A stretch of DNA of 64,000 nt from assembly GCA_017893485.1 (NCBI GenBank), contig CM030360.1, forward strand, positions 19,467,708 to 19,531,707, written 5' to 3'. Numbering within the stretch: the first letter of the stretch is position 1; the number at the start of each line of letters is the position of its first letter. Source of the DNA: Hemerocallis citrina (taxonomy: Eukaryota; Streptophyta; Magnoliopsida; Asparagales; Asphodelaceae). The translations under genes were made by a program, and so were the position numbers. Positions 48,910-59,676 of this stretch are shown here, piece by piece. The notes below the pieces were generated by a model. It ran no database searches. It was not told the origin of the DNA and saw only the letters and a list, made by a program, of their open reading frames with translations.

Positions 48910-49674
48910 GTTCAGAGTAATCTCGCTAGCTGTAACTCCATTAATTAAGGTTGATGAAAAATATATGACAAGGTTTTTTACTTAATTTTTTCTTTTTTCT
49001 TCTTTTTTTTATTTTTGATTATTCATTTTAATTTTCTGTAGGATGGTGAACTACACGGTGTGATTGGTGCAAGTGGGGGACCCCTAATCCTTATAACAGT
49101 AACTCAAGTATTCTTGAATTACTTTGGCCTTGAAATGGACACATTCAATTCGGTCATCAGTCCAAGAGTTTATCACACGGTTAGAGATATACACAAAGAT
49201 ATATTATTTTCGGACAAAAAATTTACTTTCAAAAAGTTATCGTTGAGAAATTTCTAAAGGGGTTTGCTAATATCTAGTTTTCTTTTCTTTTTTACTCATT
49301 TTGTTTCAAAAGTTAGTACCCAGTTTATCTAAAATAAACCTTTCTGAGACAAGAAAAACATTTATTCAAATATTTTTATGTAATTAAAATTTCTAAATAT
49401 AACACTTTTGAATGTGCAGTTATTTCCAAACAAGGTTAGGTATGAGAATATCACGACAGTCACAGAAGTTCATATCGAGGTCTCCGAAAATTTACTTGAT
49501 TATCTGGAAGGCAAGGGTTATGTACTTGAAAGATGGGACGGAGAAGGAGCTATTTGCCAGTTCGTGGTATACCAGGATATTTCTACAGTTGAGTCCAATA
49601 ACCAAGTAACTAATGTAACAGTTCTTAATGCTGTTAGTGACCCAAGGAAAGGTGGTGCTCCTGCAGGGTACTAA
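44934..49674 (+). CDS. GGT: Gamma-glutamyltranspeptidase, seven exons
   Basis: Exons (predicted from GT-AG sites and phase): 44934-44940, 46314-46753, 47365-47901, 48051-48301, 48456-48732, 49042-49179, 49420-49674; 634 residues. The enzyme removes or transfers the gamma-glutamyl group of glutathione and its conjugates. Residues 7-25 form a signal anchor; 31-64 are a Pro/Ser-rich stalk not usual for the family. SGIGGGAF, the substrate-binding Arg140 (RERAP), MPPPSSGG, the autocatalytic nucleophile Thr421 (GDGTTHISI), NNQMDDF, PLSSMTP and GASGG are all present, so the precursor should self-cleave into a large (1-420) and a small subunit (421-634). Wording such as MRERAP-DMYN and DRWAP is, from memory, nearest to plant GGT4 (vacuolar type); the anchor implies entry into the secretory path. 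No stop or frameshift is seen: the gene looks intact. Confidence 0.9.
44941..46313 (+). other. First intron of GGT (1373 bp)
   Basis: Splits codon 3 after ATGGCTG. Donor GTGAGC, acceptor TTTTGTGCAG. It starts with a (CT)n run at 44944-44980 and contains a short repeat, GCATCAAATCTTAAGACGGT, at about 45922 and 46034. Long first introns with pyrimidine repeats often influence plant gene expression; nothing specific is shown here. Confidence 0.8.
48844..48906. repeat. (TA)n microsatellite in GGT intron 5
   Basis: About 31 TA units within the intron 48733-49041. Likely variable in length between individuals. Confidence 0.95.
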
Positions 49675-49738
49675 ACCGTACGTATAATTAAAGGCGGCTG
49701 TGTGCTCTGAATCAAATATTAATTAATTGCACTCGAGG

Positions 49739-49898
49739 TCGCATTATATATTATAAATAATCTTGCGTCCTCCGTACGTATGTCGATCTCGCTTTTGAAT
49801 GTTGTAATGTCGCATTATATATATAATTAATGTTGCGTCCTCCGTACTTACGTCGCTCTCGCTTTTGAATGTTGTAATGTAATGTGTTGATGAATAAA
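49739..49898 (+). repeat. 70-bp tandem duplication and polyadenylation signal in the GGT 3' region
   Basis: Two copies (about 49740-49810 and 49811-49880) share CGCATTATATAT, TTGCGTCCTCCGTAC and CTCGCTTTTGAATGTTGTAA. AATAAA at 49893-49898 follows the second copy and is the likely poly(A) signal, so both copies would be in the mRNA. Confidence 0.75.
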
Positions 49899-49974
49899 AC
49901 TATAAAAGCTTCTTGCTTTGATTGTGAAATTCCACCAACCAAAACACACACACCCCAATGCTTTCAATATATAT

Positions 49975-50470
49975 ATACTAGTATCATACACGTGCACACG
50001 TGCACGTGAAAAAAATGGAAGGATAATGAAAAGGGTAAAAAGAAAATAATTTCCAAACCGATCCACTTTCGAAAATATTTACAAAACAGGTCCACTTTCG
50101 AAAATATTTACCCAAATTAGTCCATAAGTAAAAAGAAAATAATTTTCTAACTGATCCACTTTCGAAAATATTTACCAAACAGGTCCACTTTCGAAAATAT
50201 TTACGAAAGTAACCCAACTCGTGCGTTGCACGGGTTGGGTTACTGACTAAGGGGTTCTCCCATTATAGTATTATATATACTAGTATTATACACGTGCGTT
50301 GCACGTGGGGTAAATGGGAAGGGGAATGAAAAGGACCCAAAAAAAATCTAGTATTATACACGTGCGTTGCACGTAGAGAAAATTGGGAGGGGAATGAAAA
50401 GGACAAAAAAAAATACCAACACGTGCGCTGCACGTGTTGACAAAATGACACAATGACAAATGACACTAAG
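49975..50470. repeat. Cluster of palindromic CGTGCGTTGCACG repeats
   Basis: The words CACGTGCGTTGCACGTG, CGTGCGTTGCACGGG and CACGTGCGCTGCACGTG occur four to five times, usually after CTAGTATTATA, with units of about 70 bp (50280-50420). A second local repeat, GGTCCACTTTCGAAAATATTTAC, occurs four times at 50055-50205. Repeats of this kind are common in plant genomes; their class is unclear to me. Confidence 0.7.
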
Positions 50471-50491
50471 CCCTTCTCCCATTATAATATT

Positions 50492-50495
<4 letters not shown>

Positions 50496-50585
<90 letters not shown>
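50496..50585. repeat. (TA)n(GA)n compound microsatellite
   Basis: TA repeats at 50496-50538 pass directly into GA repeats at 50539-50585. The MITE at 50587 begins right after it. Confidence 0.95.
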
Positions 50586-50586
<1 letters not shown>

Positions 50587-50588
<2 letters not shown>

Positions 50589-50969
50589 TGCTATTATGAG
50601 ATGGTGAGATGGAGTATTTTTTTGTGAGATGGACGATTTGAATCATCCAAATCTCGATCACACCGTTCACATCATTCTACATGTCATCTAGATGGTGTGT
50701 ACAAAATTTTAAACGATTTGGAGACCTCTAGCCTTTGCATCAAAGCGTTCAACACATCACGAAGATGATGCGAAATACATATATATGCATTTATTTGAAC
50801 GCTTTGATGTATAGGCTAGAGGTCTCCAAATTGCTTGAAATTTTGTACAAACCATCTAGATGATATGTAGAATGATGTGAACGGTGTGATCGAGATTTCG
50901 ATGATTCAAATTGCTCATCTCACAAAATACATCTTCATCTCACCCATCTCACCATCTCATATTAGCATT
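50587..50969. mobile_element. Full-length foldback MITE (copy 1)
   Basis: Nearly the whole 383 bp is an inverted repeat: ATGCTATTATGAGATGGTGAG at the left against its complement at the right, with matching inner blocks (GATCACACCGTTCACATCATTC, AGGCTAGAGGTCTCC, AACGCTTTGATG). TA-rich repeats flank both ends, so a TA duplication is likely. No coding capacity. Confidence 0.85.
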
Positions 50970-50992
50970 TTTCTATATATATATATATATGA

Positions 50993-51168
50993 AAATGCCA
51001 AAATGAGATGGTGAGATGGGTGAGATGAAGATGTATTTTGTGACATATATATATGAAAATGCTAAAATGAGATGGTGGGATGGGTGAGATGAAGATGTAT
51101 TTTGTGACATGAGCAATTTGAATGATCCAAATCTCGATCAGACCGTTCACATCATTCTACATATCATC
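50993..51168. mobile_element. Second MITE copy, left part (interrupted by a Copia element)
   Basis: Two successive left-end copies (about 50993-51045 and 51054-51168) match the outer arm of copy 1. The longer one stops at TCATC, where the Copia element begins; the remainder is at 54905-55183. Confidence 0.8.
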
Positions 51169-51326
51169 TGTTACAAAAATTCTTTTACAATAAACTCGAT
51201 TTGATTAAGAGGTACAGAAAATAGAGAAGAAAAGAGGAGAGTAAGGATAAAACCGAAAGGAATAAATAAATAAATAAATAAACAACTTACAAAACCCAAT
51301 ATCAGATTACAAGTTGAGAAGCCGAG

Positions 51327-51724
51327 TTCCCCATAAACATCTTCTCCCCATTCTCTAATGGTTCAAAAGTGGAGAACATACTTCTGTTGGAGCACACATG
51401 TCGAGTAGCCCCAGTGTCAATTCACCATTCCTTCAGGTTTTAGCGATCACTGTTTGTTTCGAGGATTTCCAAGAAACTGCTTCACCACCTAGTGTAAACA
51501 CATAGCCACTAGTAGATTTTGAATTATCACTAGATATTCAGTTTGCATCACTGTATCCTTCAAGTACAACCGGGTATCTCGTATAGTGTAGCCCATAGTT
51601 ACGAGTAAAACGCAAGTACTTCAGTACTTGTAATTGCTTGTCAATGCTCGCTTCCAGGATTACTCGTGTATCTACTTAGTTTACTCACTGCATAAGCTGT
51701 GTCTGGTCTTGTACAACTCATTAA
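51327..51724 (-). pseudogene. Copia RNase H and protease pieces on the minus strand
   Basis: Read leftward: [19 protein letters not shown] (RNase H) from about 51715, followed in shifted frames by a [12 protein letters not shown] RNase H block. Then near 51440-51330 comes a protease block DTGATRHVCSNRSMF preceded by a TGA in place of Trp. Protease normally lies far upstream of RNase H, so this junction is itself a rearrangement. Confidence 0.7.
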
Positions 51725-52499
51725 GAGCATCTGTAGTCGTTTGTCAAATATGCATATTTGACTGAAAACGGAGTTGCAGTCGTTTACCAAATATGCATAT
51801 TATGCATATTTGGCGACAGTAGATGGCCAAAATGAGAGAAGATTTGAGAAATATCCATATATGAGAGACGGCACTTGAAGTGCCGTCCCAACAAAAAAAA
51901 TTAATTTTTTTTTTGTCGGACGGCACTTCACTCGAAAAAAAAATTAATTTTTTCAAATTAAAAACAACCCAAAAATAGATAAAACCCTCAGACGGCACTT
52001 CGAGTGCCGTCCCTTGCCCCCTTTTGTCGGACGACACTTCATGTGCCATCCCACCACTGTAGGGGGGTATTTGCAATTTTGTATTTTTTTTGCAATTTCT
52101 AAAATGTTTTTGTAATTTTTTTCGTAATTTCTTGAATGTTTTTGTAATTTTTTGTAATTTTTTCGTAATTTTTGAAATGTTTTTGTAATTTTTTATAATT
52201 TTTTATTTGCACTTCGAGGACGAATTTTTATTTCTCCGACGGCACTTCGAGTGCCGTCGCTCTAATTAAATTTTATTTATTTATTTATTTTTTTCGCTCC
52301 GACGGAGCTTCGAGTGCCGTCCCACAAAATTTAAGTGTTTTTTATATTTTTTTTCTCCGACGGCACATGAAGTGCCGTCGCTTATTATTTTATTATAAAA
52401 AGCTAAAAAATAGCTTTTGACGACTGCATCAAAACTTCGATTGCTATTTCCATTTATGAATATATGCATATTTTATCCCTTCAACGACTACAGATGCTC
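51725..52499. mobile_element. MITE with TAA duplication inside the Copia RT region
   Basis: 775 bp, ends GAGCATCTGTAGTCGTT and AACGACTACAGATGCTC, flanked by TAA (51722-51724 and 52500-52502), as in Tourist/PIF-Harbinger MITEs. The Copia frame on both sides matches if the MITE and one TAA are ignored, which confirms the insertion. The interior repeats GACGGCACTTCGAGTGCCGTC-like palindromes about seven times. Confidence 0.85.
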
Positions 52500-52502
52500 T
52501 AA

Positions 52503-52915
52503 GTATATTAGACTGCCTATGATTCTAGAGTATTCTACTTGAGAAATACTCTCATCTTTATTCTTGGATAAATGTAAAGTTAGATCTATTGGAGTTCTGC
52601 CAATTCCAGAATTATCTTTATCAAAATTTTTAAGAACATTGTCAACATAATGTGACTGGCTTAAGATAAGCTCGTCTGATGTTCTTGTAATTTTAATTCC
52701 CAATATAACATCAGCTAGTCCCATGTCTTTCATATCAAACATTGAGTTCAACATGTTTTTAACAGATTTAATCATCTAATCATTGCTTCCAATAATAAGA
52801 ATGTTATCTACATATAAACATATAATGACATATCCATTTTCTGTGTCTTTGACATATACACATTTGTTCAGTGCGATATATTAATATTCTTGACCATAGT
52901 CATTACATTGAGTTT
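52503..52915 (-). pseudogene. Copia reverse transcriptase fragment on the minus strand
   Basis: The open frame 52775-52503 reads FDMKDMGLADVILGIKI and SQVEYSRIIGSLIYL, typical of Copia RT. Upstream (about 52850) the catalytic block reads CLYVDNILIIGS, with Asn for the second Asp of YVDD, and a stop follows before the next Met. N-terminal RT is missing. Confidence 0.8.
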
Positions 52916-52929
52916 AAACATTCCAAATT

Positions 52930-53856
52930 AATTCCAAACACAAGTGTGAAACTTGTGTTGAGGCAAAACTAACAAGATCATCGTTTAAAAATGTTGAAAG
53001 AAAAACTGAACCTCTTGATCTAATTCACACTGATATTTATGATTTGAAAATGATACAAATAAGAGGTGGTAATAAATATTTTATTACCTTCATTAATGAT
53101 AGCACGAAATACTGCTATGCATACTTGCTTAAAAGCATGTATGAAGCTATAGAGAAATTTGTTCTCTATAAGAATGAAATTGAGAACCAACTCAATAAGA
53201 AAATTAAGGCGCTAAGAAGCGACCGAGGTGGTGAGTATGAATCGCCATTTGCTGACACGTGTGCTAAGCATGGGATTATACATAAAACGACAGCTCCTTA
53301 TTCTACTCAGTCCAACGATATTGCTGAGAGAAAGAATCGTACATTAAAAAAAATGATGAATGCAATGTTAATAAGTTCTGGTTTTCCACCAAACTTGTGG
53401 GGAGAAGCTATTCTTTCAACTAACTATCTTTTGAATAAGGTGCCCAAAAAGAAAGAAGCGAAAACTCCATATGAGTTATGGAAAGGAAGAAAGTCATCCT
53501 ATAATTACTTGCGAATGTGGAGATGTCTTGCCAAGGTGGCAGTACCTCCACCTAAGAAAGTGAAAATAGGACAAAAAACGGTTGATTGTATTTTTATTGG
53601 CTATGCAATTAACAGTAGTGTCTATCGATTTTTGGAGTACAAATCCGATATCACTGAGATATCAAAGAACACGATAATGGAATCTAGAAATGCATCGTTT
53701 TTTGAAGATGTATTTTCATGTAAGTCAAAGGAGGAACCAAGTTTCTCCAAACGAATACATGAGACTATTAGTGAAGATAGTGAAGACCAAGATGAAGAAG
53801 TTGAGGAGGAACCTCGACGCAGTAAAAAGTTTGTTACAAAAATTCTTTTACAATAA
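52930..53856 (+). pseudogene. Copia integrase fused to the 3' LTR
   Basis: Open from 52930 (first ATG at 53044) to a TAA at 53854-53856. It contains the end of the zinc finger (KCETCVEAK), LIHTDIYD, LRSDRGGEY and AERKNRT with the three acidic catalytic positions, NLWGEAI, and an acidic tail ending EEPRRSK. The last residues are read from the LTR itself, so RT and RNase H that should follow are missing in this orientation. The open frame is long but lacks its N-terminal part. Confidence 0.8.
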
Positions 53857-54904
53857 ACTTGATTTGATTGAGAGGCACAAAAAATAGAGAAGAAAAGAGG
53901 AAAGAAAGGAAAAAACCGAAAGGAAAAAAATAAAAATAAATAAACAACTTACAAAACCCAATATCAGATTACAAGTTGAGAAGCCGAGGACTGTGTATCA
54001 CATAGTGTCCTTAAAACAAATTTTGCCTCTTCCGGTTGCTGGAATGAACGAATGCGTCTGTCTCCCAGGATACAACGACCAGAGTGTTCACGTAGGCACC
54101 ACGTAGTACTCTCAAACTGAGCAGCAGCGTCAGAATCCTATCACCGACTTACCAAAACAGCAGGAGTGGAGAAACGAACATGACTCAGAAGAGGAAGAAA
54201 GAAGTGTTTCTGTTGCAGGGAAGAAACGATAGGGGAGGCCTCTATTTATAGAGGCTGGGTTAAATCTGTAACGACAGACAAAGCTTTGAATGGATTTAGT
54301 GTAACGGCAGACAAGGCTTTGAATATCCTCAGTGTAACAACAGACACGTAGTTGAATGCCTACACTGTAACGGCAGACAAAACATTCAACACAGCACTGA
54401 AATGGCAGACAGAACCGTTTTTGTATTTATTTCAGCCGTTACAAAAAAAAAAAAAAATCAAAACTGTAGTAAAAAGTGGCTCTGCACGGGGTGGGGTCAT
54501 GTCGGTCCGGTATTCGTGTCCGTAGGTCATGCGGGCGCACACAAGTCGCATGTAATCCGGTCCGAAATTTGCACCCCCTGCGCACGCGAGAGAGAGCCTC
54601 TCTTCTAGCTATCTTACAATGCTTAGAAGGAGGTTACTATATATCCTCTTCTATTTCCTTTGATTTTTCCGATGTGGGACTAAGTTCCCTTAACCCATTT
54701 TCAAGAATGAAAACGTCTCAGTTTGAGAGACAATTTCTCATTCACCCTTTAACCTTTTTTAGCAAACCAATATATGATTTTGATCTACTCACGAAGGAGA
54801 ACACAAATCAATCAAGATCTCTCAATAATTCATTAAGGATCTTACTCAAAAAATTGCTCAAAAATCGGTTCGTAAATGGTGTATAAAACACCCATTTTCT
54901 AACA
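53832..54904 (+). repeat. 3' LTR of the scrambled Copia element
   Basis: 1073 bp. The first about 158 bp match 51169-51326. It ends TCTAACA before TCATC. It includes four CAGACAAGGCTTTGAAT-type short repeats (54265-54390). Confidence 0.8.
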
Positions 54905-55181
54905 TCATCTAGTTGGTGTGTACAAAATTTCAAGCGATCTGGAGACCTCTATCCTAGGCATCAAAGCGTTCAAATAAATGCATATATATGTATTTCACAT
55001 CATATTTATGATGTGTTAAACGCTTTGATGCAAAGGCTAGAGGTTCCAAATCACTTAAAGTTTTGTATACACCATCTAGATGACATGTAGAATGATGTGA
55101 ACGGTGTGATCGAGATTTGGATGATTCAAATCGCCCATCTCACAAAAAAACACTCTATCTCATCATCTCATAATAGCATGA

Positions 55182-55183
<2 letters not shown>
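54905..55183. mobile_element. Second MITE copy, right part
   Basis: Continues the MITE left part at 51168 after one TCATC: ATCATCTAGTTGGTGTGTAC to CATAATAGCATGA, followed by TA repeats. It matches the inner and right part of copy 1 at 50587. Confidence 0.8.

Positions 55184-55216
<33 letters not shown>
55184..55216. repeat. (TA)n microsatellite
   Basis: TA repeats next to the right end of MITE copy 2. Confidence 0.9.
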
Positions 55217-55222
<6 letters not shown>

Positions 55223-55702
55223 TATGGGACGATACAAATACAACTCGATCGTTCCGTTGTTGATTGAATAGGAGATTTCTATTGACAAGTGATTGTATAA
55301 GAGTTGCATAAAGTAAAGACGCGATAAATGATGAAACTAGTTTGAGCCCAAGATATCAAACTGGGTTGGGTTATGTTTGGTTAGTTGAGTTGTGTTTGGT
55401 TAGTCTACTTTGTTATTATGGTTATGTTTTCCGACTTTATCCTTTTATTAAAAATAAAAAAATTAATCAATTCGAACATATTTTCGAGAAGTAGTGTTAA
55501 TCGTACTACTTTATTTTTACTACTCTGGTACTAATTTTACACTCATAGACTTAGAAAGTAACGATTCACGAACAATTAATGTAAAATATTTGACATACGC
55601 TACATCTTCTCCAGCTTAGTAGTGTGTAATATTACAAAAATAGTATAAAAAAGAAAAAGGTAGTATACTTGACATTTTTCAAATTTGAGCTATAAGTATA
55701 AT
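55217..55702. other. Intergenic DNA, nothing recognised
   Basis: AT-rich, no open frame of note and no repeat found by eye. Confidence 0.4.
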
Positions 55703-56592
55703 TATATAAGACTTTTTTTTTCTATGCCACTATTTGCAGAAAGAGAACAGTTGTCAAAGTATTTACGTTTGTGGACTCAACAACTAAACTCGCCGTTCCC
55801 AACGGCGAGTTTAGTTGTTTCATGCTGCTCGCCGTTGGAATATGGCGAGTGTAGGTTTTTTTATTATAGAAATTCGCTATTCTCAACGGCGAGTTCAGTT
55901 CAAATTTTTCAATGCAGACTTTCCGTTCCCAACGGCGAGAACATTTACACTAGACTCGTTGTTGGGAACAGCGAGATTAGTATTTTTTAAATTTTTTTTT
56001 GGGGGGAAGACTCACTGTTCCCAACGGCGAGGACATTTACACTGGACTCGCTGTTGGGAACGGCAATTTTAGTTAATTTTTTTTTCCTTCCTATAACTCG
56101 CCATTCCCAACAGCGATGATATTTACACTAGACTCGTTGTTCGGAACGGCGAGTTTAGTTCAAAAAAGAATTCAACTGAGTTTTTTTTCTCAAAAATCCA
56201 CTAAGTCTAACACATTGTTTCACTCTGTGTGAAATTTCCTACATTCTTACCGTTCCCAACAGCGAGTCTAGTATAAATGTCGCCATTGGGAATAGTAAGT
56301 CTTCTTTCAAAATTTTGAACTAAACTCGTTGTTCTCAACAGCGAGTCTATTGTAAATGTCTTCGCCAATGGGAACGACGAGTCTTTATTGAAAAATTTGA
56401 ACTGAACTCGCCATTAGGAATGACACGTTTTTCAAAAAAATAGTACTAAACTCGCCGTATCCCAACAACGAGAATGAAATAACTAAACTCGCCGTTGGGA
56501 ACAACGAGCTTAGTTGTTGAGTCCACGAGCACAAATACTTTAGCAACTGTTCTGTTTCTGCAAATTTTTTCAAAAAGTGTCTTATAAAAAAA
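55703..56592. mobile_element. Foldback element built of CTCGCCGTT/AACGGCGAG palindromes
   Basis: About 890 bp with terminal inverted repeats of over 100 bp (ATAAGAC, TTTGCAGAAA, GAACAGTTG, GTGGACTCAACAACTAA at the left and their complements at the right). The interior repeats CTCGCCGTTCCCAACGGCGAG in complete or half form about ten times. No coding capacity; flanking duplication not resolved. Confidence 0.75.
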
Positions 56593-56895
56593 AATTCAGT
56601 TCTATAGATTTGGTCATTATAATATTAACAAAATTACAAAAAATATGGATTTACCGTTTCCACATAATTATATACATAAGAAGTTCAAGGCATCAAGTAA
56701 CCATTACAAAATTATGATAGCAACTTCCTCAACCTGTTAAATATGTTACGGGAAGATTGTGGTAGAAATATGCCTCAAATATTCTTTCTTACGATCAATG
56801 AGGTTCACGGAAGAGTCGGACAAAATTTGAAGCGAAGCCAAATCAAGTTGAGCCCAATTGAAGCCACAAATTATGGTTACTAGTAATTTACACGT

Positions 56896-56942
<47 letters not shown>
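56593..56942. other. Intergenic DNA ending in a (TA)n run
   Basis: No gene seen. TA repeats at 56899-56942. Confidence 0.4.
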
Positions 56943-56945
<3 letters not shown>

Positions 56946-57378
56946 CAATTCCGACGTTATATGGCATCGAACCTAAGACCTTATTTATATTAGTTATGTA
57001 TGTGCATTGTACGTGTTGGTTGAGTTACAATGCACGTGTTTGTTGGGTTACAAATGGAGTTTGTTTGGTGACAAACTCTCCCATTAAAATAGTAGAGATA
57101 TTTTAAATATTTGTAGTATATATTCTTATATATTTAATTTATTTGAGATAATCTCTCGATATAATTTGAAATATTAATTGGGGATTTAATATAAGTTAAA
57201 TATTAGTTGGAGATTTAATCTCTACTATCTTAATGGGAGAGTTTGTCACCAAACAAATTCTTTTTGTAATCAAACAAACACATGTATTGTAATTCAACAA
57301 ATACATGTAATGCACATTTATAACTAAAATAACGGAGATTATAGGTTCGATGACGGATAACGTTGGAATTTTTAAAAA
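56943..57378. mobile_element. Foldback element with about 170-bp arms
   Basis: The left arm (56943-57115) is the reverse complement of the right arm (about 57208-57378): shared blocks include TTCCAAcgTTATatGgCATCG, TATGTGCATT and GTGACAAACTCTCCCATTAA. The loop is about 90 bp. No coding capacity. Confidence 0.7.
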
Positions 57379-58079
57379 AAAATATATTTATAAAACGTGC
57401 ATCGCACATATAAATTACTAGTCCTATTTTAAATAAGGACCTGGTATTTAATTTATATTTTATGTTAATTTTAAAATCTATGTTATAAACGAACTACTTT
57501 TTAAATTAGAGTTTTAAATTTATCTTTTCCAACTTGTATTTCAAGTTTCATCATTTATAAACATGAGAAGAGATTGTATCCATGTAAGTCGACAAAAAGA
57601 ACTAACATGTAGTAACTGTCTAATTGAAAGCTTATTATAATCAGACAGAAAAAGATAGAGAGGCTACAAGTGACCTTTTTGTGTGTGAAAATAATGCCTA
57701 CTCTTTAAAGTAATTAGAGAAATATGGCTGCTCTAAATTTTTTTTTGAGATCTATACTAGTAGCTCTCTTTTGTCTTCTTTGATCATGACAAGTCATCGA
57801 ATTATGAGAGTTGGCCCGTGATTATAATAAGACTATAAATGTCTAATATTACAGCTAAAGTATAACCTCATTCAAAATTAGCGTTTTTAGTTTAAGAATA
57901 AGTTCTTGCTTTTTTTTTTCCCCTCCTCTGAATCCAAATATTATTTGATTCAAAAACCTCTATTTGAAATACAGGTTTTATTTATTGGATTTGTTTACTT
58001 TTCCAGACTGTAAACCATAACAAAAAAACTAGAAAACTATAATTTCCAGATTGCCCGTACCCTTTTCCCCTAAAGCATT
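57379..58079. other. Intergenic DNA, nothing recognised
   Basis: AT-rich, no supported gene. A TAAAGCATT at 58071-58079 is the left duplication of the next element. Confidence 0.4.
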
Positions 58080-58249
58080 GGGTAAAAAGATATGAGCAAC
58101 TTGCTCATTTGATAAATGAGCATTTGATTATGTGGCATGCATGTGATACATTGGACAACTCATCCTTTAAAGATTTTCCAGTTACATGTATGCCACATCA
58201 TCAATTACTTATTTACTAAATGAGCAAGTTGCTGATACCTCTTTTTCCC
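58080..58249. mobile_element. Mutator-like MITE with 9-bp duplication
   Basis: 170 bp from GGGTAAAAAGA to CTCTTTTTCCC, inverted arms of about 65 bp (AGCAACTTGCTCATTT, ATGTGGCAT), and perfect 9-bp duplications TAAAGCATT (58071-58079 and 58250-58258). The 9-bp duplication and G...C ends fit a non-autonomous Mutator-like element. Confidence 0.85.
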
Positions 58250-58922
58250 TAAAGCATTATCTATTAGATATGGTTGCATTATTTCCACATGTAATACCGA
58301 AGGAAATACTAGACCACAATAATTTATGTAAAGAACAAATAAAATCATCTGGAGTCCAAAAGATCTTCTCAAACATAGATATTTTATCCACTACAAACAA
58401 AAGGCCATTTCCGGCATTTTTTTTGCAAATCCCGGTGTTTTTAAACTCAAGCTTGATACGGGTGGTGTTTCGAAAAAACACAACAGCAAGCAACGAGATG
58501 CGAAAGGACTATCCTGGCATATGCAAACGCCGGGGTAGCGTTATTAGCTATCCCAACGTTTGAAAACACCCTGATAGGCTTATTTTCATTTTTTTAAAAA
58601 TTTTCCATTAAAAAGTTTATCTTGGCATTTAAAAACGCCGGGATAGACTATTTATTTATTTATTTATTTATTTATTAACGAATAGTTGGGTGTACTATTT
58701 TATCAAATCACAATACTTGTAATTCAATTCATAATTATCTTCAAGAATTTATTCTAACTTCTACATATCCATAAATCATATATAATAAATAATAGAAAAG
58801 TACTTTACAACACATATTCATTTCAATAATCAAGCATAATAATTAAACAATTTAATCCAAATCATCCACAAATTCAATTGATTCCAATGATTACATATAT
58901 GTACTGTTTTATACATACCTTG

Positions 58923-59627
58923 TGTTGGGTTTATGTCTTGCATACGATATTGGAGAAGACGATAAGACGATGGAGAGACAAAGGCGATTGGAAACAGAGT
59001 GGAGGCAAGAAACAGTCAGCAGCAGCTACAGCAGAAGTTGCGGTCAACCGTCCCTAATGAGCTGTCGTCCGTCCCACGAAAGAAGTCTTTCAGAGGGGAG
59101 GGCAGTCGACTACCTTGTTGGTGCGGTCGACTGGTCGCGGCGCTGATGGGTTTCGGGCTTGAGTCTGGGTGATTCGTGAAAAGCCCAACTTGCTCTTCAA
59201 GTTAGATCGTGTGGCTCCTATCGTAGGATTATCTCTTATATACTATCCAATGGCTATTGTAGCAAGATATTAACTTAGGATTTGTCTCTAGATCTATATA
59301 AACAATTATAACGGCTCATAGATTCATGATGATTCTATTGAGTGCGGAATAGAAAAAGAGAGTACTTCATCTGAGAGGGAGAGAGAGCTTTCCATTATAA
59401 GCAGCATCAAGTTCCATTAGGCTTGAGATAGAGTTGTGGTGAGAAATGTAATATTCTTGTATCTTCTCTAGTTGAATAATATCTCGGTTCTTCCTCCTCC
59501 GGATTAAGGCGAAAGTCCCAACCGGGACAATTCTTGTGTGCTTTGTGTGTTTGGTGTGATCTAGTCTTACTTGGTGGTTTGTGTTGATTGTGTCAAAGAC
59601 TCAACAAGATCCTCATAATTCCTAACA
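58923..59627 (+). repeat. 5' LTR of the small Copia element
   Basis: 705 bp with TATATAAA at about 59294. It contains a 38-bp segment (about 59070-59107) that is absent from the 3' LTR, next to a paired GTCGAC palindrome. Confidence 0.85.
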
Positions 59628-59676
59628 ATTGCTATCAAAGCAATCAAGTTCGTGGGTTTGTTCGAGTTTCTTGGAG

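Larger units (their letters stand above)
51169..54904 (+). mobile_element. Internally scrambled Copia element
   Basis: Bounded by TGTTACAAAAATTC at the left and TTTTCTAACA at the right, with perfect duplications TCATC (51164-51168 and 54905-54909). The 5' LTR is cut to 158 bp (51169-51326). Behind it come protease, RNase H and RT pieces on the - strand (51327 to about 52915), then an integrase on the + strand that runs straight into the complete 3' LTR (53832-54904). The two pol parts thus meet head to head near 52920. The flanking duplications show that the outer ends are those of one insertion, so the rearrangement either happened in place or before integration. Confidence 0.8.

Noticed and set aside
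48722..50670. Small frames with repeating Tyr-Ile residues near 48722, 50482 and 56746
   Set aside because: They are translations of TA microsatellites.
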